DNA from: Conoideocrella luteorostrata | Lineage: Eukaryota; Ascomycota; Sordariomycetes; Hypocreales; Clavicipitaceae | Reading direction: 5' to 3' | Assembly (NCBI GenBank): GCA_032433595.1 | Contig: JASWJB010000011.1 | Span: forward strand, 62,001 to 126,000 | DNA length: 64,000 nucleotides | Part shown: positions 1 to 10,050 of the stretch, in pieces | Position numbering within the stretch: the first letter of the stretch is position 1 | Layout: every line of letters begins with the position of its first letter | The notes under the pieces: model-generated | Databases searched by the model: none | What the model saw: the letters and a program-made list of their open reading frames with translations, nothing else | Told to the model about the DNA's origin: nothing | Position numbers and translations under genes: made by a program

Positions 1-571
1 CTGCCCTCGTCTGCCCTGGACGAGGAAGGCTATGTTCACATTCGAGCCAAGTATGTCCCCTTATGCCCTTCCCGCCACCGCCTCTCCTGGTTAACAAAGG
101 TGTTCTTCTAACGTTGGAATTAAAATTTGCTAATATATAGCCACCAAGCGCTACATTCTCTCCCGGTACCCCAAACGCCGATTTTCACCTCTGCGCAGGT
201 GATCTGACGAAATGGTCAGGCATAAAGCGCTGTGGTTGGGCCTTGCACTGTGGTCACTTCGCCGCTCACAACATCCACCAGCTTGTCTTGCAAAAGTATA
301 CCGGTCAGGAACCCAAGTTTGCGGAGTTCGATGAGGTTGCTCCCATGATCGGATTGGCCATTGGCAAAACAGCCGTTGCTTCCGGTCCTGAAGGCACAGT
401 TTTTGGCGAGGATATCATGAAGGCGTACTTTAAGGACGACCTTGGGTTTACCAGTGAGTTGATGTGTCCTGTAGTAATGAATATCACCGATCGCCATTCT
501 AACTTGAGTGTATAGTTTGTTGGGACTGGATGGGCCTCGCGGGACGCAAGCGGGAAGAACCATCTGCGTAG
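1..571 (+). CDS. AIF/AMID-like FAD-dependent oxidoreductase, C-terminal part (5' end outside window)
   Basis: Three exons join in frame: 1-50, 149-453 and 516-571 (stop TAG 569-571), giving 136 residues of C-terminus. The second junction recreates a typical FAD-domain stretch ending in AGDLTKWSG, where the Gly-Asp of the FAD-binding motif is visible. It is followed by LHCGHFAAHNIHQ and a last exon with WDWMGL. This order is characteristic of the fungal AMID / AIF-2 branch of pyridine-nucleotide-disulfide oxidoreductases, which reduce quinone-type acceptors with NAD(P)H. Both introns have good signals: donor GTATGT with branch GCTAAT, then donor GTGAGT with acceptor TATAG. The catalytic N-terminal half is not in the window, so substrate and location cannot be judged. 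The family assignment is from memory of the C-terminal motif pattern. Confidence 0.72.
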
Positions 572-891
572 AAGTGGTTGAGCGTGACAACTATTACCAC
601 TTATAAAACTCATAAAACTTAAGGCTCCTGGGGTTAAAAGTAAAGCATTTATTCGTATAATAGCTAAGATTTAGCAGCTTATTAGGTTAGACCTTCAAAT
701 GGGAGTAAATTATTATACGAGTCTCTTGTGTAAATGGCTCTAGTAATTTCGGAGTAGGAATATACACTTCATTGGAGAAAGCGAAGGTATCTTCGTCAAA
801 TGGAACTCACTACAACGTAAATATATTGATGCGACGCAAAAGTGCGGGATTGAACTAAGCGAAAGAAAAAAAAAGAAAAAAAACGCAAGGA
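572..891. other. Short gene-free stretch after the oxidoreductase
   Basis: AT-rich sequence holding the presumed 3' untranslated region of the oxidoreductase on its left. No open frame with family resemblance, repeat or RNA gene was seen. Confidence 0.5.
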
Positions 892-2590
892 TCAGTTAGC
901 CAGTCTTTCGTGAATCTCGTCAAGTTCCGCCAAGGCCGCATTCACTGCAACATCCATCCGGACCCTAAATTCCGGATCTCTCTCACTCTCCTGAAGCACA
1001 TTATCCTCCCTTGTAATGGTAAAGGTGGCTTTAATATCATTCAATCGCGTTTGCATTGAGTCCTTCACTTGCTGTTCACACCTTGCGGACAACTGAAGAA
1101 ATTCTCTTCGAAAATACGACATCAACCCATGAAAGATGGTTGGTTCACTCATCTTAGTCTCAATTATGTTCTGGCGTCTCCGATCACTGCCACTTCCTAA
1201 AATGAATGTTAGGGTCACGTTGGGAAATCCACATTAAAATATGCGTGTCCGTTGAAAAACGCCAATCAAATTTGTGCTGACAGGCAGGGTATGAGCTTCC
1301 CAGTTGTCGACAAAACTGCGACATTCGAATACTGCCAAGGGTGTCTGTTTTCAAGACCCTAGAGAATGCTCACTATTACTGTCTTGACAATCATACGACG
1401 AACTCAACCTGGATTACACTCACAATACATTGCGATTGAATGTGTCGAATAGATGCCCCATCTCAATGGCAAATTGTAGTTGGCGGAGGCGTAGGGCATC
1501 TATGAGTGGACTAGATGTTGTCATATCATGCCCAAGGTCCGTAGCTAAACCGTATTAATGGTAAGGGTCACCCCTATAACTCCTGTACTTCATTTTTTTC
1601 GATTGGTTGTAGTAAGACATACTGAGTTGTTCCTAAGCGCCTCTAATTACTTGCGAGAATAACCTAACAACATGTGTCTCCTTGGAGGCCAGGGAGGCGA
1701 CAAGTCTGTCAAAAGGACTAGAAAGGTCACAAACCATTGATTTCATGGCCTCTACATTCCAGTTACGCCGACCTATCGCGGTAGTGCAGTGATTCCCGAA
1801 TTTTCGGCAGGCCGCGGAGTACGATTCTAACTACCCGTCAGTATCAGTATGTTCATGAAATTGCAGCTGTGTTGTTTCCGTACGGTGTGAGAATTGCTGC
1901 ATAAAATTTATTGAGGTTAGTCTGATCCAGATTTTCTACAGGCGTTTACCTACAATTCGAGGGACACTTACGGCAGACCAGTCCGAAGAGGCATCTTTTA
2001 GCTGCTTCGCTCCAAACGAAAATTCGCCGTACTATGATTTAGTCAGGTTGGATTGACTACAATCATGAGACTTCAATTACCTGATTCAATTTGTTGTCCG
2101 GGTCGTTCAATGATTTCCTGAGATAATTGAGAAAGCTCGGATGTATGCCCAAGTAGTTCCTAGCCTGCATCAGTTCCTACGTACGCTTCCGGACGTGGTA
2201 TAATTATGAAGAGTTCATACTTCTTCGAGCCGATCTTCAATTTCGGATAAGCTTCTTTGTGCGGCGATTCGTCGTTCTGCACTTAGAGATCCGGGTCCTG
2301 TTCCTGTCCACAACCGTAGGTCGCGAAGTAGAGCCGGAATACTATTCTGCATGTGCGCCTTTGCGATTCGCACTTGACTTTCGGCCACCTTCGAGACACA
2401 ATGCTGACGCAAATCCAAGATGCCACTGAGTTTCAGAAAAGGTACAAATATTGAAGCGGGTTTATACCTTTTTCTCCAATAATTATTGTTGCCCACACAG
2501 AATACTTTTGGATCAAGAAAACGGCTATTGTCTCTGCCTGTTTGGTTGCGGGTATTTAGAACAAGACCTCCTGAACGTCGTCGTTTCTTG
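892..2590 (-). pseudogene. Decayed SLIP-GC-like nuclear GTPase (C-terminal two blocks)
   Basis: Two separate open blocks on the minus strand look like consecutive pieces of one fungal SLIP-GC-like GTPase. The upstream block (about 2590-2215) reads KVFCVGNNNYW, then FVPFLKLSGILDLRQHC, then IPALLRDLRLW. The downstream block (about 1200-892) reads GSGSDRRRQNII and ESERDPEFRVRM, and ends at a stop. In the intact family these blocks are separated by some 330-350 residues, and the gap here is about 1 kb, so the spacing fits. I could not find an open frame through the gap, nor the N-terminal G domain with its P-loop further upstream. The downstream block begins just after a plausible acceptor (CATTTTAG). 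I read this as a degenerated gene; an intron-rich intact copy is less likely. Family recognition is from memory and would need a profile search. Confidence 0.5.
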
Positions 2591-4164
2591 TGTCAATGAT
2601 GTACTTTTCGAGTCTAGAGCATGATATATTAGTCTTAACAGTGCACGTTGCCGGAAGTCCTGTTCAGTTAAAGTGCTCTACGCACTCAAACTTGGCTCGG
2701 TCAAGGTTTTGGCCATCACCATATAATTCATAAATGGTGGTGCGAGTTGGATTCGTGACCAGATAAGGAGCTGCACATTTGGATAGCCGTAGATATTCGT
2801 AGAATTCTTCCTAGAAGATTCAGGAAGGCACTCTCTCAACCTCTTGGGTAAGAAAGCTTGCCAATTGGCAACCGGAACGGCCTGTCCGGTAGTAGCGCCG
2901 CTGGCCGGGAACATGGAACAAGAAGCTAAAAACAACAAGACAGTGATGAGAAGCAGTGGTAATCGCAGTGGTCTATTAGGTAGTAATGCGAGTATCACCA
3001 CCAGAAGCAATAAGGATCTGCTCTATGACGATGGTGCTAAACAACGATTTGTAGTGACGAGTTACCCGAATTAATAGGCCGACAAAACACCTGGAATTCC
3101 AATTCCAATGTTCCATTAGTTGCTGACTTACAGTGGGCAAAAAGTATCTGCTTTTTCTTATGTATAAACCCAGCGATTTCTGGGCCAATGACTGGCAGCC
3201 TAAATTCCTAATACTTACTTGCTAGCACTCTCTGTTGATAAGCGCCCTTGGGTAACGGTGTGCCTATAATATCACACAAACATACATATTTGGTTTATAT
3301 AAGTTAAGCTATCTTTTCCGCACTACCTACTGCAGTACGCGTAATATTATATAATGTATGACTCTTTATCAAATTACCTAGAGTCCTGTGGCACAAAGAA
3401 AAAACGTAAATACTTCTTGGCAGGTGCCGTAGCTGGCTCGCGCAATAGACAGTCCGTTTACAGCTTGTAGGAGGAACAAGGAGCAGGGTTTCTAGATGCA
3501 AAAATTAATTAATGGCACAGCGGCAACGGCACAAGATGCCAAGACAGTGCAACAGAAAGACTAGAATCTGGTATTACGAACTTGACGAAGTGAAAAACTG
3601 TTCCCTGATGGCGACTGTAGTTGTAAGAAGAACACCAGAATGGAGAAAAACGATGATATACTTGAAGTAGCAGCCTTTAGATTGGCAAGTATTAATGTTG
3701 AACAGTACTAGAGAGTAGAGAAATCTCATCAGAAACGAGTAAATGTTCGATCATGCCGAGCTCTCGGAAGCAATAGATGAGAAACTGCAAGAAGTCAGAG
3801 TCCTTCTTCCGGACATATCTGATCCCTGTTTCCTAGTCATGCAGTAGTTCGGTAAAGAAGGTAAATACATAGGCAAAATAATTAATGAGGTAATAATGGC
3901 TAGTATACTAAATCCCCTGAAAAAATTGGGGCTGTTAAGGAATTTCGGGACGAGGGGACCTAAAATCCTGGTCGTGATTATACTGTATGGAAGAGGTTAT
4001 GTATACAAAACATTAGACCTCACCGTTGTAAAAATGATGATAAAGTGATGATACATCGGCAAACACCCACCCCTCCCAAAGATAGTATCTCAAACTGTTG
4101 AAGCCTACTTAGCAGAAGACCTGAGCGGCAGCGTGCGTCTCGAGGTTCCAGCATATGCCATCAT
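2591..4164. other. Gene-free, AT-rich stretch, possibly relic sequence
   Basis: Only short, unconvincing open frames are present, several of which begin with TTG. A minus frame near 2678-3010 looks hydrophobic like a signal peptide but has no ATG there and no recognisable continuation. The position, directly upstream of the decayed GTPase, is where its G domain would be expected, yet no P-loop or GTPase motif was found. Confidence 0.4.
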
Positions 4165-4236
4165 GATGAGCGCAGTACTGGCCAAGGGGATGAGCGCAGT
4201 ACTGACCAAGGGGATGAGCGCAGTACTGGCCAAGGG
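4165..4236. repeat. 24-base tandem repeat, three units
   Basis: Three head-to-tail copies of a 24-base unit beginning GATGAGCGCAGTACTG occupy 4165-4188, 4189-4212 and 4213-4236. Units 1 and 3 are identical and unit 2 differs by one G-to-A change. The unit length is a multiple of three, so a minus-strand open frame crossing it (4109-4450) gains a repeated eight-residue block, HPLGQYCA. Whether that frame is expressed is unknown. Confidence 0.9.
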
Positions 4237-5453
4237 GTTGAAAGCAGACAGACCTGCTGTCGGCCGAAGATGTCAATAATCTGGCCGGCGTAGGACTAAA
4301 GATACTGTAGTCGATGTTGCACGTGATGGTCGCTGCCTGTGCTAGCGAGTGTTGTTTGAGCGTGTACTTGACCTGAGGAGTCAAGTTTCTGGTAATAGCC
4401 TGCTGAATGGAATCAACAAAATATATGATCTGGATCATTATACTGACCACGATGATTAGAGCCGTCCTAGACTAAAAGAAGTCACGGTTTCTATCATTTG
4501 TCTCTTTCTCGAACAATCTCCTCGAGCAGCTGATCTTGCTTACTACCACCTTCGATGAGACTGCCGCCGAGGCGGTACGGCACCACTTCCGCATGGTTGA
4601 ATTGCTGCCAGAGTCCACAGCGCCTTGGTTTTGAGCTTCAAACCGTATAATGAGGGGTGATTGAACGCTCCTGCAAAGCTTATTAGATTTGCCGACATCG
4701 AATCGATTTCGGCGTGACACTTCGCAACTCGTCTGTACAACAGCTAGCAAAATATTCATGTCGGATCAGGCGCGGGGACTAGACTTCTGCGTTAATGCTA
4801 CCGTTCTCGTAACTCCGACGCCTTGACGGAGTATTTGCGTCTTAATATGGTTCCATTCACGAGTTGCCTGCCTGTCCCAGTAAAGTTATCTGATCCGCCC
4901 GCCCCATAACCCCCTGGTTTTTTTTTTTCTGCAAGGGAGTGTGGAGAAATATCGCTCCATCAATCAGTGGAGTTTATCAGCTCGAGGTTTCTTCCCAACC
5001 ACATGTACCGGTACTCCGTACTGGACAGTCTAATTTGTTTTTTTCCCACTTCAACGCCCCTGAACCAATTCTTCTATCCGTTAGCCTGCATATAGTGCAT
5101 TAGTCTATTAGTGCAAGCCGGTCTCGCTTTCATCCCTGCTCGCTGCCTTCATCACAGGCCGGAGCCACAAGGAGGCTCCAGAGGCAAGAGGTCTCAAGCC
5201 GCGTGGATTGGATAGTCACGATGTGGCATCCCGGTTTCTTGCTTGGCTCCATGCTCGGCATTGTTAAACCTTGCGTCGCGGAGTTTTCGTAGAAAAATAA
5301 AGTCTAGACGGAGCGAGTGCGATGGTCCTCCCCAATGTGCTAGCAAACAATGTACAACACATTTTGTCTATAGACAAGAAGTATCGTTAGGAGAGGTCAT
5401 AGTCTGCCTACTGGACGCTCGTTTCTGAGATTGCTAATCATTATCTTCACATA
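4237..5453. other. Upstream region of sidF with coding-like relics
   Basis: The left half carries short minus-strand frames (4472-4759 and 4543-4740) with some coding character but no family I can name; they may be remnants. The right half is the presumed sidF promoter. It contains a perfect SreA-type GATA site at 4886-4894, a TACTCCGTA palindrome word near 5011, and a CCAAT box about 120 bases before the start codon (5332-5336). Confidence 0.45.
4886..4894 (-). promoter_or_regulatory. SreA/GATA iron-repressor consensus site upstream of sidF
   Basis: TTATCTGAT is the reverse complement of ATCAGATAA, a perfect match to the ATCWGATAA consensus of the fungal iron-responsive GATA repressors (SreA/Urbs1/Sre family). 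It lies about 560 bases before the sidF start codon. Function is inferred from motif and position only. Confidence 0.55.
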
Positions 5454-6912
5454 ATGGCTTGCTCTCCAGCGGTAGTCCAACTCCCGTCTCTGTCCGCAGA
5501 CGAGACTGTCCTCAAGCTTCCTCATCCATACCTCACCGAGTACACCATTCAGAAGACTTCTCCGTCGTTCTCGCACAAGATAATTATAGCAGATGTACCA
5601 ATATACCGACTTCGTGAGCGTCATGATTCCTCGAAACGAAATCTCCCGACTGTGTTGCACAATGACGGGCTCTTCTTCTCAGAGCCTGCCGATCTGAAAT
5701 CCAGCGAGCTTCCATCAGATTCCAATAACAGCGCTTGGGCAAGAGCCAGGCGCTCACCGTGCTCTATAGTTGCATGGGGGAGAGATGAGACTCCGTCGCT
5801 AGCACAAGCTTGGCTATTGCTCTACGTCTTGTTCACAATACGTCCGGGTATGGAGTCGCTGCGGCTGAAGCTTGTTGGGGTAAATGCTGCCACACTTGGC
5901 GCTCAGTTGAGAGATGTTTTGCTCGCCATTGACCACCCACTTCCTCCTCAACAGGAGGATGTGCCACTGACAAAGGCGGATGAATATGTCGTGGTAGCAC
6001 TGCGCAGCACATTCTGGCAGGGCGCAGGATCGCCTTTCGGACCTCGACCAGTCTGGTGCCCTGCCGCATCGCCAACCTCTCTATCCGGAGTAAACTCATT
6101 AGTATCTTATCCTCTCCCTCCAGTCGAGCACACAGTTACCATACTTTCGGCAGGCGATCCACAAAACCCAGAAAGAACGCAACAGGCGTTCCATCCCATA
6201 CGCCCGGCCAAGCCTGTCCCCGGCGTCGTTGTCTATAGCCGATGGATTCCACACCTGCGAGAGACATTTTCCATGATCTCGCTCGACTACGAGGATGAGG
6301 AGCATCTAAGATTATTTCACGAGTGGCAGAACGACCCTCGAGTGTCTCATGGCTGGAACCAAACGGGGACTCTTGACCAGCAGCGAGAATACTTGCGCAA
6401 TATTCATGCAGATCCTCACAGGTTCGCCATTTTAGCCAAGTGGGATGATATATACTTTGCTTACTTTGAGGTCTATTGGGCCAAGGTTAGTTTCTCTGAA
6501 TGTTGCTGCGAATAGCAATTCACTAACCATGATTTCCGTGGTCGTACAGGAGGACCGTCTTGGTGGCTATTACAACGCAGGCGACTTCGACCGCGGCCGC
6601 CACTCCCTTGTTGGCGACGTTCGATTCCGCGGACCTCATCGTGTGACGGCTTGGTGGAGCAGTTTGATGCATTACCTCTTCCTCGATGATTCACGAACTA
6701 TGGACGTCGTAGGTGAGCCTAAATACACCAACTCGACTGTCATCATGTACGATTTCATGCACGGCTTTGGTGTCGAGCACTTCGTCGACTTGCCTCACCA
6801 GAGAAGTGCTTGTGTCCGCTGCCCGCGCGGACGCTTCTTCCAGTTGTGTCCGTTGGCAGAGAGTGAGAAGGCTGTGGGCGGTTTCAGAATCGGGCTCATT
6901 CCGAAACTGTAG
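5454..6912 (+). CDS. sidF: Hydroxyornithine transacylase SidF-like (siderophore biosynthesis)
   Basis: Two exons (5454-6485 and 6550-6912; intron 6486-6549, GTTAGT...ACAG) give 464 residues, close to the usual length of fungal SidF. The second half, from about residue 261, is an IucB/AlcB-type GNAT acyltransferase domain. It includes [17 protein letters not shown], the FEVYWAKED junction across the intron, and a C-terminal [15 protein letters not shown] stretch. SidF transfers the anhydromevalonyl group from CoA to N5-hydroxyornithine in fusarinine/TAFC- or coprogen-type siderophore synthesis. The last three residues are PKL, a PTS1-like signal matching the known peroxisomal location of this step. 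The neighbour, convergent at 360 bases, is the sidI-like ligase that makes mevalonyl-CoA, which favours SidF over the acetyl-transferring paralogue SidL. No sidH, sidD or transporter is visible in the window. Confidence 0.85.
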
Positions 6913-7272
6913 CAACATAGTTATAAGATTGATGAAATCAGGAATTATAGCCTTTGAATCAAGATCGACGGGAAAAGGTCGCAACACGGGTTTACAGAGT
7001 AGTCGGCAATTCCCACGTTAAAGAGTGGCTCTGACACTTGCAAGAGCAATCGGCCTGTAGTTGGTAGTTTTGGTCACACTCCGGAAGGCTGGGAAGGAAA
7101 ATAAAATCCAAATTCATATGGCTATAGCAATCTTATACATAAGCAATCTACACAGTGTCACCGTCTTGATGCAAAGCAAAGTATGGGCATAAAGGAATCC
7201 ACGTTTATCGGCGTTCACTCAACACTGCGGTCTATCTATATCTAACACTGCATGTGTACCGTCTACTCGCAT
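6913..7272. other. Convergent 3' intergenic gap between sidF and sidI
   Basis: Holds the two facing 3' untranslated regions. No gene, repeat or RNA structure was recognised. Confidence 0.6.
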
Positions 7273-9167
7273 CTACAGCTTAGAAGAGAGTGCCCTTTTG
7301 GCAAGGACCTCATTGCCCATCTGGGCCATCTCGAACTTCCTCACCTTGCCGCTTCCAGTCAAAGGCACTGCCGAGGGAACACCGTTCTGGCCCAGCCAGA
7401 ATATATGCGTGGGCGACTTGTGCTTGCCCAGCGTTTTGCGGACCCACTCACTCAGTTCTGCGTCTGTTGGTTGAGGGCAGTCGTCTGACTTCTCAACAAA
7501 CGCGCCTACTACTTCTCCGTAGTGCATGTCTTTGAGGCCCACGACGATGGCGCGGGAGATGGACGGGTGAGCCATAAGGCGCTCTTCGATTTCGAGGGGG
7601 TAGATGTTTTCGCCGCCTATTATGAATAAGAGGAATATACACTCAAGTCAGCACTTTGCCTAATTGCAGATTTTCAAAATTGCTCATTATTATCATTATT
7701 ATTTTGTTTTTCTCTCACCTCGAATGATGATGTCTTTGAATCGACCAGTGATGGTACAGTAGCCATTCTCATCAAAGACTGCTTCGTCACCAGTGTGCAG
7801 CCAGAGCATCCCAGCAGCATCTCGGATCATAGTCTCGTTGGTCTTTTCTGAATTGTTCCAGTATCCGGCCTGTAATTGATACCCGGCCATACAGAGCTCC
7901 CCCCTGGTACCGATCGGGACAATGTTGCCGTCACGGTCGACAATTTTGGCGTGGGAATGCGGCATTAATGTGCCAACGGTGGTCAGTCTCATATCTATAG
8001 CATCATCCGTAAACGCATTAAAGCAAGTCGGCGAAGCTTCTGTCAGTCCGTAGCTGCTAGTGAACTCTGTCATGCCAAATTTGTTCACCAACAGCTCCAT
8101 GAGATATCTTGGCACCGGGGCGCCAGCGATGATCCCCGTGCGCAGCCTGTCGCAGTTGAAGTCACGAGGGAACTCGGCTTGGAACAATGAATCAAACATT
8201 GCAGGGACACCGTGAACAGCCGTGCAGGCCTCGTCAGAAATAGCTTGCAGCGTTGAAGGGATATCGAAGACTTCAGCAGGATAGACAATCTTACCGCCAT
8301 GAGTGACAACAGCAAGCAGACCTAGAACCAGACCAAAGCAGTGGAAAAGAGGTGGAGGGCAGCAGAGAATATCGTCCGAGGTTAGTCTCATTCTGTCGCC
8401 GATGAATCGAGAGTTGTTTACGAGATTACTGCCCCCCATGTCAGTGTTTTGTCTGTCGATCAGCGAACAGCATGGAAGTATTGTCCTTACTGATGTGTGA
8501 GCATAGCAGCCTTTGGTAGCCCCGTCGTGCCACTAGTAAATTGTAAGTTTACTACCTGATGCGGAAGAACGCTTTGCATGGCATGATGTAATTTGTGCCG
8601 GCTTTTTCGACTGCTTGACTTGATTAAAGCGTCGTACGTCTCGTAATCACCAGCTTCGCCTCGAAGTATAAACACTCTTGGCCCATCCGCCTCGCTTTTC
8701 AAGGTGCCAAGCAGTCTTCGATTATCTAACCGCCCAATTTGCTGCGTGGTGAAGAAGACTCTGCAGTCAGAGAACTTCAATCCATACATGGCCTCGGTTG
8801 AAGTATACGTGTTGTTGAGAATAACGAGGATGGCGCCAATTTTGGCAGCAGCAAAGAAGACGGCAGCATATTGCTCGCAATTGCCGGCCATGATGCCTAC
8901 ACGGTCTCCCATGCCAATGCCCATGTCAAGCAGTGCTTGGGCGAGCGATGAGCTCTGCTGGTTCAATTCGTTGTACGTCCATCGAGCTCCTGTCCAGGGG
9001 ATAACTATACACTCCTTGGTTCCATGTTGAAATGTCTGTATTTCGAGGAGCTCGCCGAGTGTGAGGTCAACCAGGGGAGGGTCAACGGGGCCATGAAGAA
9101 CTGACAACTTTTGCGTAAGTGTCCGGGTTTGCAGAGGCAACTCTGCCACTGTTGGTTGTGTCGACAT
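7273..9167 (-). CDS. sidI: Acyl-CoA ligase SidI-like (mevalonyl-CoA synthetase of siderophore pathway)
   Basis: Three exons on the minus strand (9167-8491, 8428-7719, 7616-7273) join in frame to 576 residues. Introns are 62 and 102 bases with GTAAGG and GTGAGA donors. All landmarks of an adenylate-forming ligase are present: P-loop FTSGTTGLPKAAMLTH near residue 207, YGLTEASPT, YQLQAGYWNN, LHTGDEAVFDENGY, GRFKDIIIRGGENIYP, and the C-terminal GSGKVRKFEM with its catalytic lysine. The family includes medium-chain acyl-CoA ligases. Its position next to the sidF-like gene suggests it is SidI, which activates mevalonate for the hydroxyornithine acylation step. The protein ends in SKL, a textbook PTS1. 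No clear PTS2 nonapeptide was seen at the N-terminus. A generic fatty-acid ligase is the main alternative. Confidence 0.8.
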
Positions 9168-9822
9168 GATGCTGAAGCTGTGCGAATTTTATAGCACTGG
9201 TAAGGTACAAGTGAATCCTACAGAAAATCAATTGTGAGACGCTAAGGACCAACTTTTGATGTGCAGTGGCCAATGCTACGAACTTGCTGCTGGTCTAGTA
9301 GATACTGCCTGTCAGATTATCATAACAGCCTGTTTTCGCCACGTCCATGTCCATGCACAATAGTGTTCAAGGAAGATCCGCAAGGATTGAGCTCAATATT
9401 TCATACTAGTTCTTACAAAGACTGGATTACCGATCTTGGCATGTGGTGACGACACGTAAGATAGCATGGTAATGCGACATATGACGTCCCACTCGTAGCA
9501 GTACAATTCTTCCCACAACCATGCATGAGTGCACCTGGGTCCAGATTCCCAGAAAATCAATATCCTTGACTAGCAGGATGTGGGGAGGAGGGTCACTCTC
9601 AATAACGAAGCTGAGCTGAACTCGGATGAGAATCATGGCTACGTCTAGAGTACATTTCGTATCTGGTGCGGAACTCGTACTTCTCTTAGGTAAGTGGCTT
9701 CTCTCTCCTCGTCCTCCTCGTCCTCCTTAGAATTGATACCATGTAGGACCACGGTCTGAGAAATGCCGAGGGGGATGGGGACTAGCTACGTTCATCGTGA
9801 GTGTTTTGTAACAATCCATCTA

Positions 9823-9839
9823 ATCTGATCATCAGATAA
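9823..9839. promoter_or_regulatory. Inverted double GATA site upstream of sidI
   Basis: ATCTGATCATCAGATAA holds two ATCAGAT half-sites facing each other with a one-base spacer. The right half is a perfect ATCWGATAA consensus (9831-9839); the left half is one base off. It lies about 660 bases upstream of the sidI start codon. Binding by an SreA-type iron repressor is inferred. Confidence 0.55.
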
Positions 9840-10041
9840 GATGGTGTGCTTCCAAGGACCCCGGGGCCTGTCGGAAGAGAAAAGCGAGCCTCTGTAAAAA
9901 AAAAAAACAAGTCAGAGTCTAGACCATTTCATTTTTCCTTCTTTCCCCAACCCAGTTCAGTTGCTTGCACTCAGTACAATGCGATATATCCGGTCGCGGA
10001 CAGGAAAACTTTTGTCGCTAACTACCCCCCTGGTCGATTTG

Positions 10042-10050
10042 TTATCTGAT
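10042..10050 (-). promoter_or_regulatory. SreA/GATA consensus site, distal upstream of sidI
   Basis: TTATCTGAT, the reverse complement of ATCAGATAA, is a second perfect copy about 875 bases upstream of the sidI start codon and 210 bases from the inverted double site. Confidence 0.45.

Noticed and set aside
2678..3010. Minus frame starting with a signal-peptide-like hydrophobic stretch.
   Set aside because: It begins at TTG, ends without family resemblance and has no supporting splice structure.
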